A stretch of 64,000 nucleotides of DNA, taken from positions 2,482,501 to 2,546,500 of the forward strand of contig OU452234.1 in the NCBI GenBank assembly GCA_911728455.2, written 5' to 3'. The DNA comes from Marthasterias glacialis (lineage: Eukaryota; Echinodermata; Asteroidea; Forcipulatida; Asteriidae). This document shows positions 37,001-49,038 of this stretch, in pieces; position 1 is the stretch's first letter, and each line of letters opens with the position of its first letter. Below the pieces are notes generated by a model. The model was given only the letters and a program-made list of their open reading frames with translations. It did not search any database and was not told the DNA's origin. A program made the translations under genes and the position numbers.

Positions 37001-40000
37001 AAAAGATGCAAAAAAGAAATTCTAAACTAGGGTTTGGAACAATGGAGAAAAACCAGTATGTTGTTGAAAATTTGTTTACAAATTTGTTGTTCAAAAAGAT
37101 TTCAAACATTAGTGTAAAAGAAACAAGTTTAAATCTGTTTCTTTCTTTCTTAAGTGTTTTTGTCTCGATCTTTTCACAGGTTGTTTGTATAGTACGCTTA
37201 TTGAAAACTGCACGATTTAAATAAATACACCCTTCCAAAAACAATGACGTACTATTCCTTGAAAAACTATGTGTCTTGTGAACTTGACATTGCAGGTCTT
37301 GCTTTAGTAGTGCTTGTACTTCTTCGATTCTTTGCCGGTGTTCTTATTTGGACGGTGGTATTTGGTTTCATATTTGGGAGTCTTGGAGGAACAGGTTACC
37401 TCTGGTATCTATGGTGGCTGGAGAACAGTATACTCCAGGCACTTCCATCAGATGGTAAGATCAAAATATGGAAGGTTGGTGTCAGCCCTGTGCTTGATTT
37501 CACCAGGCCCTTTAAAACAACTTTAATTCATTTCAATACGACACTGAGTTTGCCAATTAATCGATCTTTATTGCTATTGGTCATTTCACAAATAATGAGC
37601 TTTATATAAGAAAGGGTGCCAAGTTGTGGGCTTATATTAAAAGTGTAAGTACTGTGACCTTTAAATTGGCAACGTTGCACGGTATGAACTCTACATGCAT
37701 CATGGGTTCTGCAAAACGTGAATGGTAATAATGCCAATTTGAAATCACAGGGCGAGGGCGCCATGTCACTTCAACGGTCACGGTTTTGGTACGGATGACT
37801 TGAAGGGACATTCCACGAGCCTCATCTGCGGCAATGAATTACATCATAAAGCAATGAACAGAAAAAAATGTCGTCTGAACTATTTCGAAAAAAAAACTTA
37901 ATTGTGTTGTTTCTTTTCTTTTGAAGCTGCTAAAGATGAACAAGAACACACAGTGAAAACCATGGAGACTTATGCTGGCATAGCTAGTGGAGTAACGGTA
38001 AGTTAACTTAATGTGTTGACTGCGCATGTGTAGTTTCCAGCCAGTTTCAATCTTGTGAATCAGGCAAAACATTTCAAGAAAAAGCACGAATTTTAAGGTC
38101 TCAAACCCGTCTCTAAAGTCCAGCATTATAGTTATAAGACGCGTTAATGTAAAATAATTTATAATTTATATTTAACTTCCAAGGTCATTCTTCTCTTGGT
38201 GCTTCTCGTCATGCGCAAACGGATTGCCCTCGTGGTGGCGCTATTCAAGGAGGCAGGCAAAGCGGTTGCAGCTATGCCATTCCTTCTCATTCAACCTTTA
38301 TGGGTAGGTCCTTAAATTATAAAACTTGTTTTCTTTGAAAAAGACTGACGATATTCTCAATAAAGGCAAGGAAAATGCATATGAAACTATTTTACGGCTC
38401 ATTTCCTCTCATTGAACGAAAGCAAGTTCACAGAACTCTCCGTTTTGCCTCTTTTCTTCTTTAACCACTTTAAGACTCTATTAAAAACTTATTTATCACG
38501 AGTGTTTATATGGAACTTTACAACAAGTGGCTAAAACATAGGTCTGCTTCCCCAAAATACGTATCTAGCATAAACTTTGGGCAATGCGGGAAACTTAACA
38601 GTTCTAGTTTAGTTGTTTGGTTTTTTTTTTACTAAAATTATTAAATTAAAAAGAGATTGTTCTCTTATGCAGACTCTCCTAGCCTTAGCTGTTTTGTTGT
38701 CGTATTGGGGCTTTATATACCTTTATCTCGTCACTGCTGGTCAACCTGAACTAAATGAAGAAACTGGACACGTCATGTACAAGGCTGAAGAACTTGCACC
38801 GGTGAGATTACACACGAGTTTTGTTTTGCGACATTTTTGTCCGTTCGCCGATTATTCGATTATTCTAATTTATTGGGGTTGCTCTTATTTTTAATTCTAT
38901 TGGACTGAAGTCGTCGTTTTTTGTAGTTTTTATTGTAGTATGAAATAACGGAGTCGACATTTGTAAAGATTTAATTTACGTTAATTTGAATCGAAAATAA
39001 TATAAAAGTAGGTCTCCAAAATCTGCATACGATAAATGATTTGATCATCAATTTAAAATACAGTTATCTGATGCTTCTCGATCGTTTAAATAAATACCAA
39101 ATCTCGTAAAGTCGCAATAAAACTGTGCAACCCTTTTCGAAAAAAATATAAATCGAAGTAAAAAAAACAACACATTCTTTTGGCTGTATTCTGACAAACC
39201 CGGTAATCTTTCATGATTAACAAGTTTTCGCAAGAAAACTGGATTTGAACACAGTTGCATTGTTCTGAACAACAACAGTGTTGTAAGTTTATGGGGAGAC
39301 AGATCACTGATCCGTGAACAAAAGCCTATTGTTTCTTTGACTTCTGGTCTTGGCGTGGTCATTGACTTGGACTCAAGCAGTTTGTAAGAAGAAGCAGTGA
39401 CCTATAGCAACAACTGTATTCCGGACCGTGCGTAGTTCAGGGGACGATATGACACATTGCATGCCTTCCAACATGCTATTTTTCCTGCAAGATTTAAGCA
39501 AGAAAGTGAACTGTTATTGTAAGAAATAAATACACCACGATTGTAAATTTACTTACATAATATATCTTGTGAATATGGAACTCCTTTCTCTATTCAAATC
39601 CAACTGCTTTTGTTCCTTCATGCAGTACATGTGGTGGTACCATCTCTTTGGTTTGTTGTGGGGATCTCAATTCCTCTTAGCCTGTCAACAATGTGCCATA
39701 GCGGGCGCTGTCGCAGCCTGGTTCTTTGCTCGTGACAAAAGCCAACTCAAGTGGCCTATAATGAAATCAGTGCAACGAATTATCAGGTACAGCATTTTTA
39801 GGCTTATGACTTTGAATGTAACATGAAATTATGATTGGCAAAGACGTATCAAGGGAGAGGGGTTGGCGTCCCTCCTGTTCACCATGTATTTTATATAAAA
39901 AAGGAGGAAATTTGTATTCTGTCCTCAATAAGAAATTCACAGTATCGTCGGTTTTTGTTGTTTGTTTGGGTTTGTTTTTGTAAGGATTGTAACAAATATA

Positions 40001-42836
40001 CTTCTCTATGTAAATGTACTGACTGCCGTTATAGATTTTGTTTACAAAACATCTGTTATGATTTGCCTTTATGACTTAACGGGAGGTTTCCTCAATTCTA
40101 AGTGGGTTTCACTTTACTCTGATGACGTGGACATGTTTTATTAATGGCAGATATCATCTAGGTTCCTTGGCATTTGGATCTTTCATCATTGCTCTCGTCA
40201 TGCTGGCACGAATTATTCTTGGCTACATTCAATCAAGGTATTCTGGGTTGTGGTTCCCTATGCTCTAATACGTATAGAGTCCGATTTGTTGAAATGTAAT
40301 TGTGATGTTTCAGAAAACACTTTAAAAAAGGGGGCGATGACATATAATATAAACAAAATAGTTATAGTATGTAAACTACAAGTCTATAAATAATTTCATC
40401 ACATCATTTTATTTTTCAATATTCTTAAAAGTCTATTAATCTGATGCTGTATTAGTGGAGGTTTTAACCTAAGATTTTGTGTCCCCACTGTCTCACTCTG
40501 AAGACATGCTTTTAATATAGTGTTAAAATAACTGACAGTGACAGTTTCTGAATACTTCTGTTGATACGTGAAGATCGAGAGCATTCCATTTTTGTATAAA
40601 ATAACGCCTATTGTCTCCTCATAGACATGGCAATATTTCGACTATAGGCCCTATTTCTTCGCAGAAAACATATTGAAGATCTTAACATATAACTCGGAAT
40701 GTTGCTTTGTTTTCCTGACAGACTTCGTCACTCACAGAGTGACATTGTGGCTTACATCCTTAAATGTTTACAGTGTTGTCTATGGCTCTTTGAGAAAGTT
40801 CTCCGGTTCATCAATAGGAATGCGTACATTGAAATTGGTAAGATACCGCCAATGTAAAAACTATATACATACAATGCTATCACACATAACATTAAAGTTA
40901 CAAAGTTACAATGTATACCTTGTATCTCCAGTTATTAGAAAATGACACTAACTCCGAACTGAAATACGCGTTTGAGCCGCTGTTTAAGAAGAGCGAACAT
41001 GTAGAATGTTATTTGATATCAGCAAGATATCTTGCACGGTCCTAAAATGACTTGAACGAAGTGGGGGACGATGCATCGCTACCCTAAAGAACGAAGGTGA
41101 CTCAGGTGTTTTTATCTATTCAAACTCTAAAACTATAAAACACTGAAACTCAAGCCCAAAACTTAAAAATAGTTTTAAAAATCCATGATGTCAGCAGTGA
41201 ACATGTTTTCATTTTACTATTTTTAATCAGCAATCTATGGGTATAGCTTTTGTAAGGCTGCACAAAAGGCATTTTCTCTCATTGTGGCCAACGCCTTGCG
41301 TGTTGCTGCCATCAACTCCGTGGGTGATTTCGTGCTTCTTCTCGGCAAGGTAGTCGTTGTGGCCGTGGTCGTTGTCATCGGTATGCAGTTCTTCAAGGTA
41401 AAACGTTTAATTGACGAGCAGCGCATTCGTTAATCGCCAAGATCATAGACGTTTGCTCTATAGACTATCATGCTCATTGTTTTTCGACAGTCATTATGAG
41501 ACAGTGGTTTATATATGTTCTGCCGTTTTTAAAACAAAAAGTCAATCACGCGTCAGTCAGACTGTACTTGAGGCACTTATGACAAGTTACAATATTTCAA
41601 AACTCTTAATCGTTCATGAGCTGTACACATAAATAATAGGCCTTCCATTAACATTTGTTGTCTTTGATTTTTGACGGCTGAATTAAGCGACACTGGAAAA
41701 ACTGTTGGCTCCCTTTAAAACAACAATACTGAAAACTGAGCTAGAAGTAAAAGACGACAACAATTCGACAAAAATCACCATTGCATGTACCAAAACTGTG
41801 CTATCACCGAGCTGGAAACAAACTTTCAATGGTTCCGAAGATCCCAAGTAACACCTAAGTGTATAAATGTGTTTTTTTTTTTTATATTTTATAGAATAAG
41901 TCTGACATACATTACGAGTTTGTACCGATCACGCTGGCCGCCATCTTTGCCTTTCTTCTCAGCCACATTTTTCTGTCTGTTTATGAGGTAATTATGTATA
42001 ACAAAGTGTTGCTTTCTTAACGTGGTTTACAAAATGATCCATTTAAACATGTCTTGCTATTAAACAACTTAAAGAACTGGCTATAGTTTTTGTGCCATGG
42101 TGTGGCTTTTCCAGCGGACCAATCAACACGTCTAATATTACTATAATTTATGAAAATGAAACAGCCTTGGAGTTAAACCATATTGTTTTAAAAAGCAAGA
42201 TCAAGACAATGGATTACGTTCACAGTTTACCCATGTTTCCAATACCAAAAACCATCAAGTTTAGAAATTAAAAAAAATTAAAATAGCACATATGAGAACT
42301 GGCCTCTCGTCACCGGGCCCGCTCTGTGGTCTAGTGGTTTAAACGTCTGTTCTAGAATGCAGGGTCATGGGTTCGAATCCAACTAGCCTGTATGTTTTTT
42401 CGCAGGACTCGGGAAAGCACTGAGTAAAGTGATAGGGGTAGAACAGATATAATTTTACTATTTGTCATCATCATTTGTTTTCAGATCAGCACGACAACAT
42501 AATTTTTCTGTTCACTATGACTATATCAATATTTTTTCTAGATGGCAATTGACACGTTGTTCCTCTGTTTCTGCGAAGACTGTGAGAGAAACGACGGGAT
42601 CTCCAAGCCGTATTTCATGAGCAAAAATCTCATGGTAAGACAAACAAATTACTAGTACACTTCCAAAGTTCTATCTCGTTGATCAACATGTGGATTCATA
42701 TTTTATTTATTTATTTATTTATTTATTTTTCCTTTTTTAGAGTTTTGTTGACAACGCAAAGAAAGCGCAGGAGGCTAAAGATGTGAAACGCGCAGCAAAG
42801 AGAGCAGCCGTGCAGCATGTTGCGACGAACATGTAG
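34020..42836 (+). CDS. SLC44A1: Choline transporter-like protein 1 (CTL1), 17 coding exons, complete
   Basis: A CTL/SLC44 transporter; the family carries choline (CTL1 also ethanolamine) across plasma and mitochondrial membranes. Coding exons: 34020-34061, 34906-35010, 35189-35331, 35816-36043, 36320-36398, 36713-36776, 37296-37454, 37927-37997, 38184-38303, 38673-38801, 39626-39786, 40151-40237, 40722-40837, 41231-41397, 41895-41987, 42542-42634, 42741-42836. All have AG/GT borders and phases agree throughout, giving 1953 bp or 650 aa, close to the family size. The N-terminus [14 protein letters not shown] matches the CTL1-type MGCCS start. Residues 34-60 form the first helix after NRSCRDV, followed by a large cysteine-rich extracellular loop (about 60-200). 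Family blocks are [56 protein letters not shown] and [14 protein letters not shown]. The start-codon exon begins after an acceptor at 33976, so a 5' UTR exon lies upstream. Assignment to CTL1 rests on recalled similarity. Confidence 0.93.
35568..35595. repeat. Perfect 12-bp hairpin in SLC44A1 intron 3
   Basis: AAGCCCGGTTCA and its exact reverse complement are separated by AGTA. The hairpin sits in the intron between coding exons 3 and 4. The following ~110 bp are GC-richer than the rest of the intron and contain CAGCTGCAGGCTGCAGC, so it may be the end of a small insertion. Confidence 0.7.
42315..42440 (+). mobile_element. tRNA-derived SINE fragment in SLC44A1 intron 15
   Basis: A tRNA-like head with box A TGTGGTCTAGTGGTT (42326-42340) and box B GGGTTCGAATCC (42369-42380). 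A short body follows (AAGCACTGAGTAAAGTGATAG) with no clear tail. Box spacing fits a pol III promoter. It is not a tRNA gene, since no closing acceptor stem is seen. Confidence 0.6.
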
Positions 42837-42901
42837 ACTTGACTCCAGTCAACAACTTGGCGACACATCCAGCTGTTCACAAAACATTTTATAGTTTTAA
42901 C

Positions 42902-42907
42902 AATAAA
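42902..42907 (+). promoter_or_regulatory. Likely SLC44A1 poly(A) signal
   Basis: AATAAA 66 bp after the stop codon. It is the nearest canonical hexamer and would give a very short 3' UTR. Confidence 0.55.
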
Positions 42908-43005
42908 TGTGCTAACCAACTTTCCACTTTCCATTTGTCTTAAAGGCAATGTATTGCCGTTATAGCTCTGATGATGCTTCCCAATTTTTTGAATATTGAA
43001 AGTAA

Positions 43006-43143
43006 TGGGATACTTTTGGGGAAGTTATGTTGCAGCAGACTTACCGTGGAAAATCCATTGTTAGCAGAACCGTGCGCATGCTCAGAACTGAGTAAAGGAT
43101 TGCAGCAAATTACCTGGTATGTCTGCTGCCACCTAGCGTCCCA
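43006..43143. mobile_element. MITE family M2, copy 1
   Basis: About 138 bp. The left end is TGGGATACTTTTGGGG, then GTTGCAGCAGACTTACC; the right end is GGTATGTCTGCTGCCACCTAGCGTCCC, its imperfect reverse complement. The centre holds GTGCGCATGCTCAGAA. It lies just downstream of SLC44A1. Homologous to 48300-48438 and 61508-61646. Confidence 0.7.
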
Positions 43144-43149
43144 AATTCA

Positions 43150-44087
43150 GCCAATGATATAACAAAATGTCTGACAATTATTGTATTTATTAAGTAAGGC
43201 TCCATACTTAAATTTCGAAATTATAAACGACCGTATTGTTCTGCAATTTCATACAGTTCTATAATTCTGCAATGTTTTGTAATCACATCATCATTATTAT
43301 TCACGTGTGGTAATTCCAGTCAATGTGTAAAACTAAAACCATTGTTTATCTTTAAAAATGTGAAAAGCTACTGACTCATTTCATTATCAGTAAAGTCGAT
43401 CGCGATTAAAATGCACAACTATAAATTACCAAACTCTGTCTCAGAATAATCATATACGGAAATTTTAGTAGTATGAAGAGTAGCAATTGGAAACAGTTAT
43501 TGATAATTCTTGGTGACTAAAGAGAAGTTAGCAACTTTGGTATTTACAAAGTAGATTAGGCCTAAGTACCGGTAACCATTTATTTTCACCGTTTTTTATT
43601 TGTACAATTTGCATTATTTATTTGGCACTTTTGTTGCATCGTTGAATTTTGGCTGAAAACGTTTATTTTAAGGTGCTAAATTTTAAAATTATGTCTCATG
43701 ATCCACATATTATTAACTTGTCTTCAATATTTACGTGTTTGCATAGATTCTTTGTGAAAAATGTGATGATTCAAAAAGGTTTGATATGTAGTAATCGGTG
43801 TAGTCTTGGCTCTGTGTGTGTGTGTCTTGCCAGTGCATGGATTCAAACAACAGAGGGCTTTGTAATGACAATGAGATATAAATCTTGCATTTAATAAACT
43901 GTAATTTACAATCGAAGAGTAATGTCTTTAACCAAGATTAATCAAAAGGTTTAGTCGCGAGCTCAATACAGTACCTTAGAAACAGAAACACAATATGGGC
44001 ATGATCTCAAAAATTCACCTTTGACAAAATAAAATTAAATGACAAAAAAGAATTGTGAGTAAAATGGATGCAGGAATGGGCGTGTCT
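43150..44087. other. Intergenic, nothing recognised
   Basis: AT-rich sequence between the SLC44A1 3' end and the minus-strand gene at 44088. The open stretch at 43649-43894 has no supporting splice or domain evidence. Poly(A) signals for the minus-strand gene (TTTATT on this strand) are too common here to choose one. Confidence 0.5.
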
Positions 44088-45014
44088 TTACACAGGCAAT
44101 GGCGTACTTGAACAGTGTTTATCTACGAGAGCTTCTTCCGAGGACGAGGCAGAAACCAGATCAACAACCTCCATATCACTTGCTACATGTGAACAACCAG
44201 CATTAGTTAAGACATTGTTTTGGATGGTTTGGTTGTCAAGATTCTCTGGCTGTGTTGCCACTTCTTCGATGCGGTTTGTCCCTGTATCATCTGCTTTGCA
44301 TAAAGAGCTGGTATCTTCGTAATTTCTTACACGTTCACTAAACGGCATGGCAAAGTTTGTCATTGGATGACTCTCGTTTTCAAAGTTTATTAGACAATGC
44401 AACCTGCTCTTACCTGCAAGAAACAGGTGCTCTCTGCAATGCTTACTGTTCTGAACGTCTTCAACCGATGATTGAGTTACTTGTGTTTCTTTGTCAGTAT
44501 TCGGATTGATTTTGTTTGTTCTTTTTAAACGCCCCAAAGATCCGGCGATTAATCTGTGTAACGCGCTCTGTTTCTGTTTTACGTCATCGTCAGGTACAAA
44601 TGAACGTAGGACATTGACGAAAATTCGCGGTACGTCTTCTGGAGCTGGTTCTTTGGTTTGAAGTACTCTCACAACAGTTGCCGTTATTTGATTCATATCA
44701 GACGGTCTCGTTCTCTCACAGAGTTCTTGAAACTCCCGTTTCATGCTGTTTGACATCTCTAATTCTGGACGCATGGGGGCGTCCCGTCGAAGCCATTTGT
44801 AATTGATAAGTGCACCATCCTGCAGCTGGTTTTGTACCTTTCGGCGTTTGATTCCTTCGTAGATTTTCATCTGTTTTTCCAACTCCCAGTGCAACAACTT
44901 GACGTTGAAGTCGTTGTCTGCTTTGCGCTTCATGGTCGTCTCCACATAAAACAAGCGCCCTCCACGGCTGAATTTCACTTGTAATCCCAAGGCACTGGTT
45001 GAGAATAGCGACAT
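44088..45014 (-). CDS. Unidentified 308-aa protein with a probable N-terminal hydrophobic segment
   Basis: An open frame of 308 codons from MSLFSTSALGL to a stop at 44088. The frame stays open 15 codons upstream to an acceptor (TTGTTTTTGTAG) at ~45060. That extension plus the start forms a hydrophobic helix (GFAFTLGFGTVMSLFSTSAL), so the true N-terminus may lie in an earlier exon. The next ~150 residues are charged and helical-looking: KADNDFNVKLLHWELEKQMK, KRRKVQNQL, and a KREFQELCERTRPSDMNQI region. The C-terminal half is polar and acidic, probably disordered, with SASSSEEALVD near the end. No family is recognised. It lies tail to tail with SLC44A1. The size and the non-repetitive composition favour a real gene. 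Confidence 0.65.
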   Translation of the reverse strand: MSLFSTSALGLQVKFSRGGRLFYVETTMKRKADNDFNVKLLHWELEKQMKIYEGIKRRKVQNQLQDGALINYKWLRRDAPMRPELEMSNSMKREFQELCERTRPSDMNQITATVVRVLQTKEPAPEDVPRIFVNVLRSFVPDDDVKQKQSALHRLIAGSLGRLKRTNKINPNTDKETQVTQSSVEDVQNSKHCREHLFLAGKSRLHCLINFENESHPMTNFAMPFSERVRNYEDTSSLCKADDTGTNRIEEVATQPENLDNQTIQNNVLTNAGCSHVASDMEVVDLVSASSSEEALVDKHCSSTPLPV

Positions 45015-45059
45015 GACCGTTCCAAAACCTAGGGTGAAAGCAAACCCTTCAGCTACTTT

Positions 45060-46478
45060 CTACAAAAACAAGAGGACATATATAGTATACTCTTTTATAC
45101 TGCGGGAACCTCTATTCTCCATGTCCCAATGTACAATAAATAAACCCCCAAAAGTTTCAAGTAACACCAAAAACTTCGTATGAGAAACTGAAGTACACAT
45201 CTGTACACCTTGATGGAGAGATGAAATAGTGGTTAATTGTACATCTGATGCTCAAATTGTTATCTTTACGGCCTTGATGTGTACTTTAACTCAACCAAGA
45301 TAAAGAAAATGAGCCCAAACAATACGTTGGTGCAATCATTTTATAAAATTATAATAATTAGGTTAAGTTATACCAGTATACCAAAATGATATGTTCAAGG
45401 GCGTGTGAATTATAGCATCATGCAAAACTTTTGTCATTGATAAGTACACAAAATGGAGCCACCCACCACAAGTAGAACATTAGAATGACCACCAAAACGT
45501 TAACATACCAAACCTATCAATCATTAAACCCATACGGGTACATCAGTATTTACCTTTTTGCCATTCTCTTCTCCGAAAGTTTGATAAAGTTAATTCTCCC
45601 AGCTGCAATATTCTTTTCTCTCTCTCCTCTCTTTTAGCTTTTCTTTACACGTAACCTCAACACACGTGACCCCCCTTTCTCTTATTTACCAAGTTAACAT
45701 TCGATTGTTATTCGGCTCTAAATTTTGCTTTCGCGCGTAAAAATAACGAGCGTTTGCGTTTATTTTATTTCTGCGTGCGCGTCACTATGTAGCTATCTTG
45801 TCAACCTTGAGCTGAGTCAGCGTACCGGAGCGTCCCCTTTCGCCACATGGCATGTTGGGGGTAAAATGGTACGGTGAGATCGTTCAAATTTAAAACTTGT
45901 TATAAGATTTTGTGTCTGTTTCCCATCCAGGGTGCAACAAAAGACAAAGATGCATCCTATGTGGATTGGACATGGTTTGTCATAAACCAACGGAAATACG
46001 CAAAACAGAAAATGTTACTTATTTATTTTATTTTTATTCTTTATTATTATTATTATTATTATTTTTTTTTTTTTTTAGACAAATAGACTGAAATCAATTT
46101 TTAACCCCGGCCCACCATCCTGAACTTCTAATTTGTGCAGCTGACGTCAACAGACAACGTACAAATAAAACTTAAAATCTAACCATTGACAAAGTGATTA
46201 CTTAATATTGCGCTATGTTTTAGCACGCGCTTATGATTTAAAATGTCTAACAAAAATGTAAATGTTCAGACGAATCCAAAGGTTTGTCAATGCGTATAAA
46301 TAGGTCAATGTATACGTCAATGCGCTCAGAAAAACAAATTTGATTTACGCACTTGTGGTTCTGCAAACAAGCCCTGAGGAACTTAGACCCCTCATTTGTA
46401 TTTATAAACAGGGCCTTCACAATAGCATAACTATCGAAAACCATAACATCACAGTCGAGATATAAAGTGACATTGAAA
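45060..46478. other. Shared upstream region of two divergent genes
   Basis: Separates the minus-strand gene (44088-45014) from the plus-strand TMEM179-like gene, so it should hold both promoters. A minus-strand segment ending at a GTAAAT donor (~45553) reads MAKK-like text, but its phase does not fit the known exon. A TTA microsatellite followed by a T run lies at 46038-46076. Confidence 0.4.
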
Positions 46479-48672
46479 ATGGCGGTGTGCGGCAATATCA
46501 TCAACGCATTGGAGATTGGTCTTCTGCTGGTGGCTTTAGGGTGTGGCATGGCAGCTACTGTCATGGTTGGTCTTACAACGGTATGTAACCAATATTCAGA
46601 GGAGGAAGGGGCATGCTGTATGCGCACCACCGTGACAGGTGGTTTTTTTTTTTTACCAGTGTAGATATGGTTCTAAATGGGTTTGGAATATTTAGAAACA
46701 GGTACAATAGATACGGGACTGTATGAAGCGTTCATTCAAAGCAATGAGTGTATTTGAACATCATTCATAGGGAACATTCACATTGGATTTACGCTAGTGT
46801 AAATTTTCAAGCATTCCCACGCGATAAGATATTTTTAAAAGAAAATGTAATAGTAATACGCTCACTGTTTCAGATTAGTTGATTAATGATATAATTTTAA
46901 AGAGGTGTATTGGCAACCAGTTTCTCAAAGTTAAGTTTAAGCTTCTGGGAAATGTTTTTGATCACAGGGTCAGTTTGGATACAAATGCATACTGAAAGCT
47001 GGTGTTGATGATGTCAGTTTCCACACGATTTTGGTTCACTTTTCGGGCATATCACGATGCAACTTCTGCTTGCTGATCCATGTTGTTGGAATTCTGCTTG
47101 CTTTTGTATTCGTTGGATACCGTGTTCTGGTACTCTGCAGCGGCAAGTTTGACATGTAAGATATGCATATATACCTCGTCTTTCAGTCCATGAAAAATTG
47201 CCAGTTATATGTTAAAACCAAAATTAATACTTCCTTTTCCTGGTGAAAAGGTATGGGACCAAACAGCAGGGAGGAGGGGGAGAAGTGGGGGGAGAAGTAG
47301 GTTCTTTTGAAGCTAACCAACACCGCATTATTACATATGAATAAGTTATAATTTATACCCAAAATAAGGCAAGTTTTTGAAGTGAAAAAGAGAAAAAAAT
47401 AATAAAAATACAAAAAAAGGAAACCACAAATCTTTAATTTTCTTTTAACAAGACGAACGAAGTACTGAAGTGACAGAAAATAGCGGAGAAAATAAATAGT
47501 GGGAGGATTTGATTAAGAAAAATATTACATGACGTAATGACGAAGGCGGAGGTTTTGGGGCTGTTTTAATTATTACATTGATTTATTTGTTGATTTATTT
47601 TTTAGAAGGGCTGTTTGGTTTGGCTTCTCTCCTTTGATCAATCCCCCTCTCCATGCAACAAAGTCCTCCGCATTTTACATTATAAGAAAATAATATCAAA
47701 TCCCTTGTAAAATAAAATCAATATCCTTCTAGTTGTCAGAGGAATCTATATCATTGACACACTGCAGTCTTATTCTAATATTCATAAATATTTTTTTTAA
47801 TGCTCGTTTTTTCCAAAAGCCAAACACTTGGACGCTTCGTCGTAAGTGTTTTATTTGGAGTTTTGACCTTTCTTCTTCTGATTGATGCGTGCCTTATTAC
47901 TGTCGGGCTTAACACCTTCTGCTCCAATTTGCTTGCTGTTCACACATGGAAAACCTCGTAAGTTATATGTCACTTTTATACGATTAACTCATTTAAAAGC
48001 AAACAAAAAAGGGCTGTATTAATTTTTCTGTGATTGAGTTTTTGTTCTTATTAAATCAATTACTCTGCAGAAACGTACATTTATGATTTTTTATTTTATT
48101 TATTATTATTATTTTTGTTTTTTACAGATGCAGACACTTCCAAGAATCAATCAATTGGTCCGGGGATGAGGATGGTTCTCATTTTTATGACAATTTGAAA
48201 ATAGCTGAGGTACAGTACTTAATTGGACTTAATAGGTCCAATACTATTTCCAACGTGATTGTGTTTATTCAGTGTACAACGATACCAGACGATAATATGA
48301 TACTTTGGAACGATAGGTGGCAGCAGACTTACCAGGTAAATTTCCATTATTTAAATATTTCTGAGCATGCCCAGATTTCCAAGAAAAAATGGATTTACTT
48401 AGTAAATCTGCTGCCAGCTAGCGTTCTCAAAAGTTTCACATTCAGCTTACAATGGTTAACATTAACATTGGGGTCTGATAAGAAACACAATTATAGCAAT
48501 AGTGTTGGTGCCGTAAAATGTCGTCATGCTTTTGCAGATAACTTCTTGGATTTGTGTGTTACTCTGGCTGATAATGACTGCACTCTCATTAGCTCTTCAC
48601 TGTGTCTTCAAGAGAAGCAAGCCAAGGACCCCGCCCACCTTACCCGAAACAATCAACCCGGGTATAATATGA
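46479..48672 (+). CDS. TMEM179: TMEM179-family four-helix membrane protein, paralogue 1
   Basis: Five coding exons: 46479-46580, 46968-47155, 47820-47957, 48128-48209, 48538-48672. All have AG/GT borders, with intron phases 0, 2, 2, 0. They total 645 bp or 214 aa; human TMEM179 is about 230 aa. The four helices are at about residues 8-32, 62-90, 100-125 and 181-201. Family landmarks are a cysteine in FGYKCIL at the start of exon 2, a cysteine just before helix 2 (SRCNFCLLIHV), a conserved LNTFC after helix 3, the SCRHF element and HFYDNLKIAE before helix 4. The family's biochemical role is unknown; I identify it by fold order and motif match, not by function. The start has a good context (AAAATGG). 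A likely AATAAA lies at 48828-48833. Intron 4 carries an M2 MITE (48300-48438). Confidence 0.82.
48300..48438. mobile_element. MITE family M2, copy 2, inside TMEM179-like intron 4
   Basis: Left arm ACGATAGGTGGCAGCAGACTT and right arm GTAAATCTGCTGCCAGCTAGCG, with TTCTCAAAAGTTTCA at the outer right end and GAGCATGCCCAGATTTCC in the centre. Same architecture as 43006-43143 and 61508-61646. Confidence 0.75.
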
Positions 48673-48827
48673 CGACACTTTGGCAACTCCAATGGTTAAA
48701 CTTGTTTCTCAACTGGGCTACTAATTTTTAATAAGAAATTTTGTAAACTCGACCGTTCAAAAAATCGCATAATTTCTCGGAGATTTTGATTGGGTTGTTT
48801 GCAGTTGTTAACAATAGAATATTATCA

Positions 48828-48833
48828 AATAAA
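48828..48833 (+). promoter_or_regulatory. Likely poly(A) signal of TMEM179-like gene 1
   Basis: AATAAA 156 bp after the stop codon, the first canonical hexamer downstream. Confidence 0.5.
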
Positions 48834-48995
48834 CAAAATATTGTATGCTAACAACCAAAGGATGTCATTATAGTAATAATATGGAAATTGATTAACTGGC
48901 AGTACTATTTGTTAAGAATAAAAATGCCCCTTCGCTTTATGATATTCATCCATATATTACAGCAAACGTTTTGAGTTTTCAAACATTGTTGTTAA

Positions 48996-48999
<4 letters not shown>

Positions 49000-49026
<27 letters not shown>
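49000..49026 (+). repeat. Poly(A) run of about 27 bp
   Basis: An uninterrupted A run immediately beyond the stop codon of the minus-strand gene at 49039. No SINE body or retrocopy is visible next to it. Confidence 0.8.
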
Positions 49027-49038
49027 CATTCACGGCGT

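Noticed and set aside
42315-42392. Functional tRNA gene
   Set aside because: Boxes A and B are present, but no closing acceptor stem is visible; read as a SINE head.
45550-45600. Minus-strand first exon (MAKK-like) for the 44088-45014 gene
   Set aside because: It has a GTAAAT donor, but its phase does not fit the open frame after the acceptor at ~45060.
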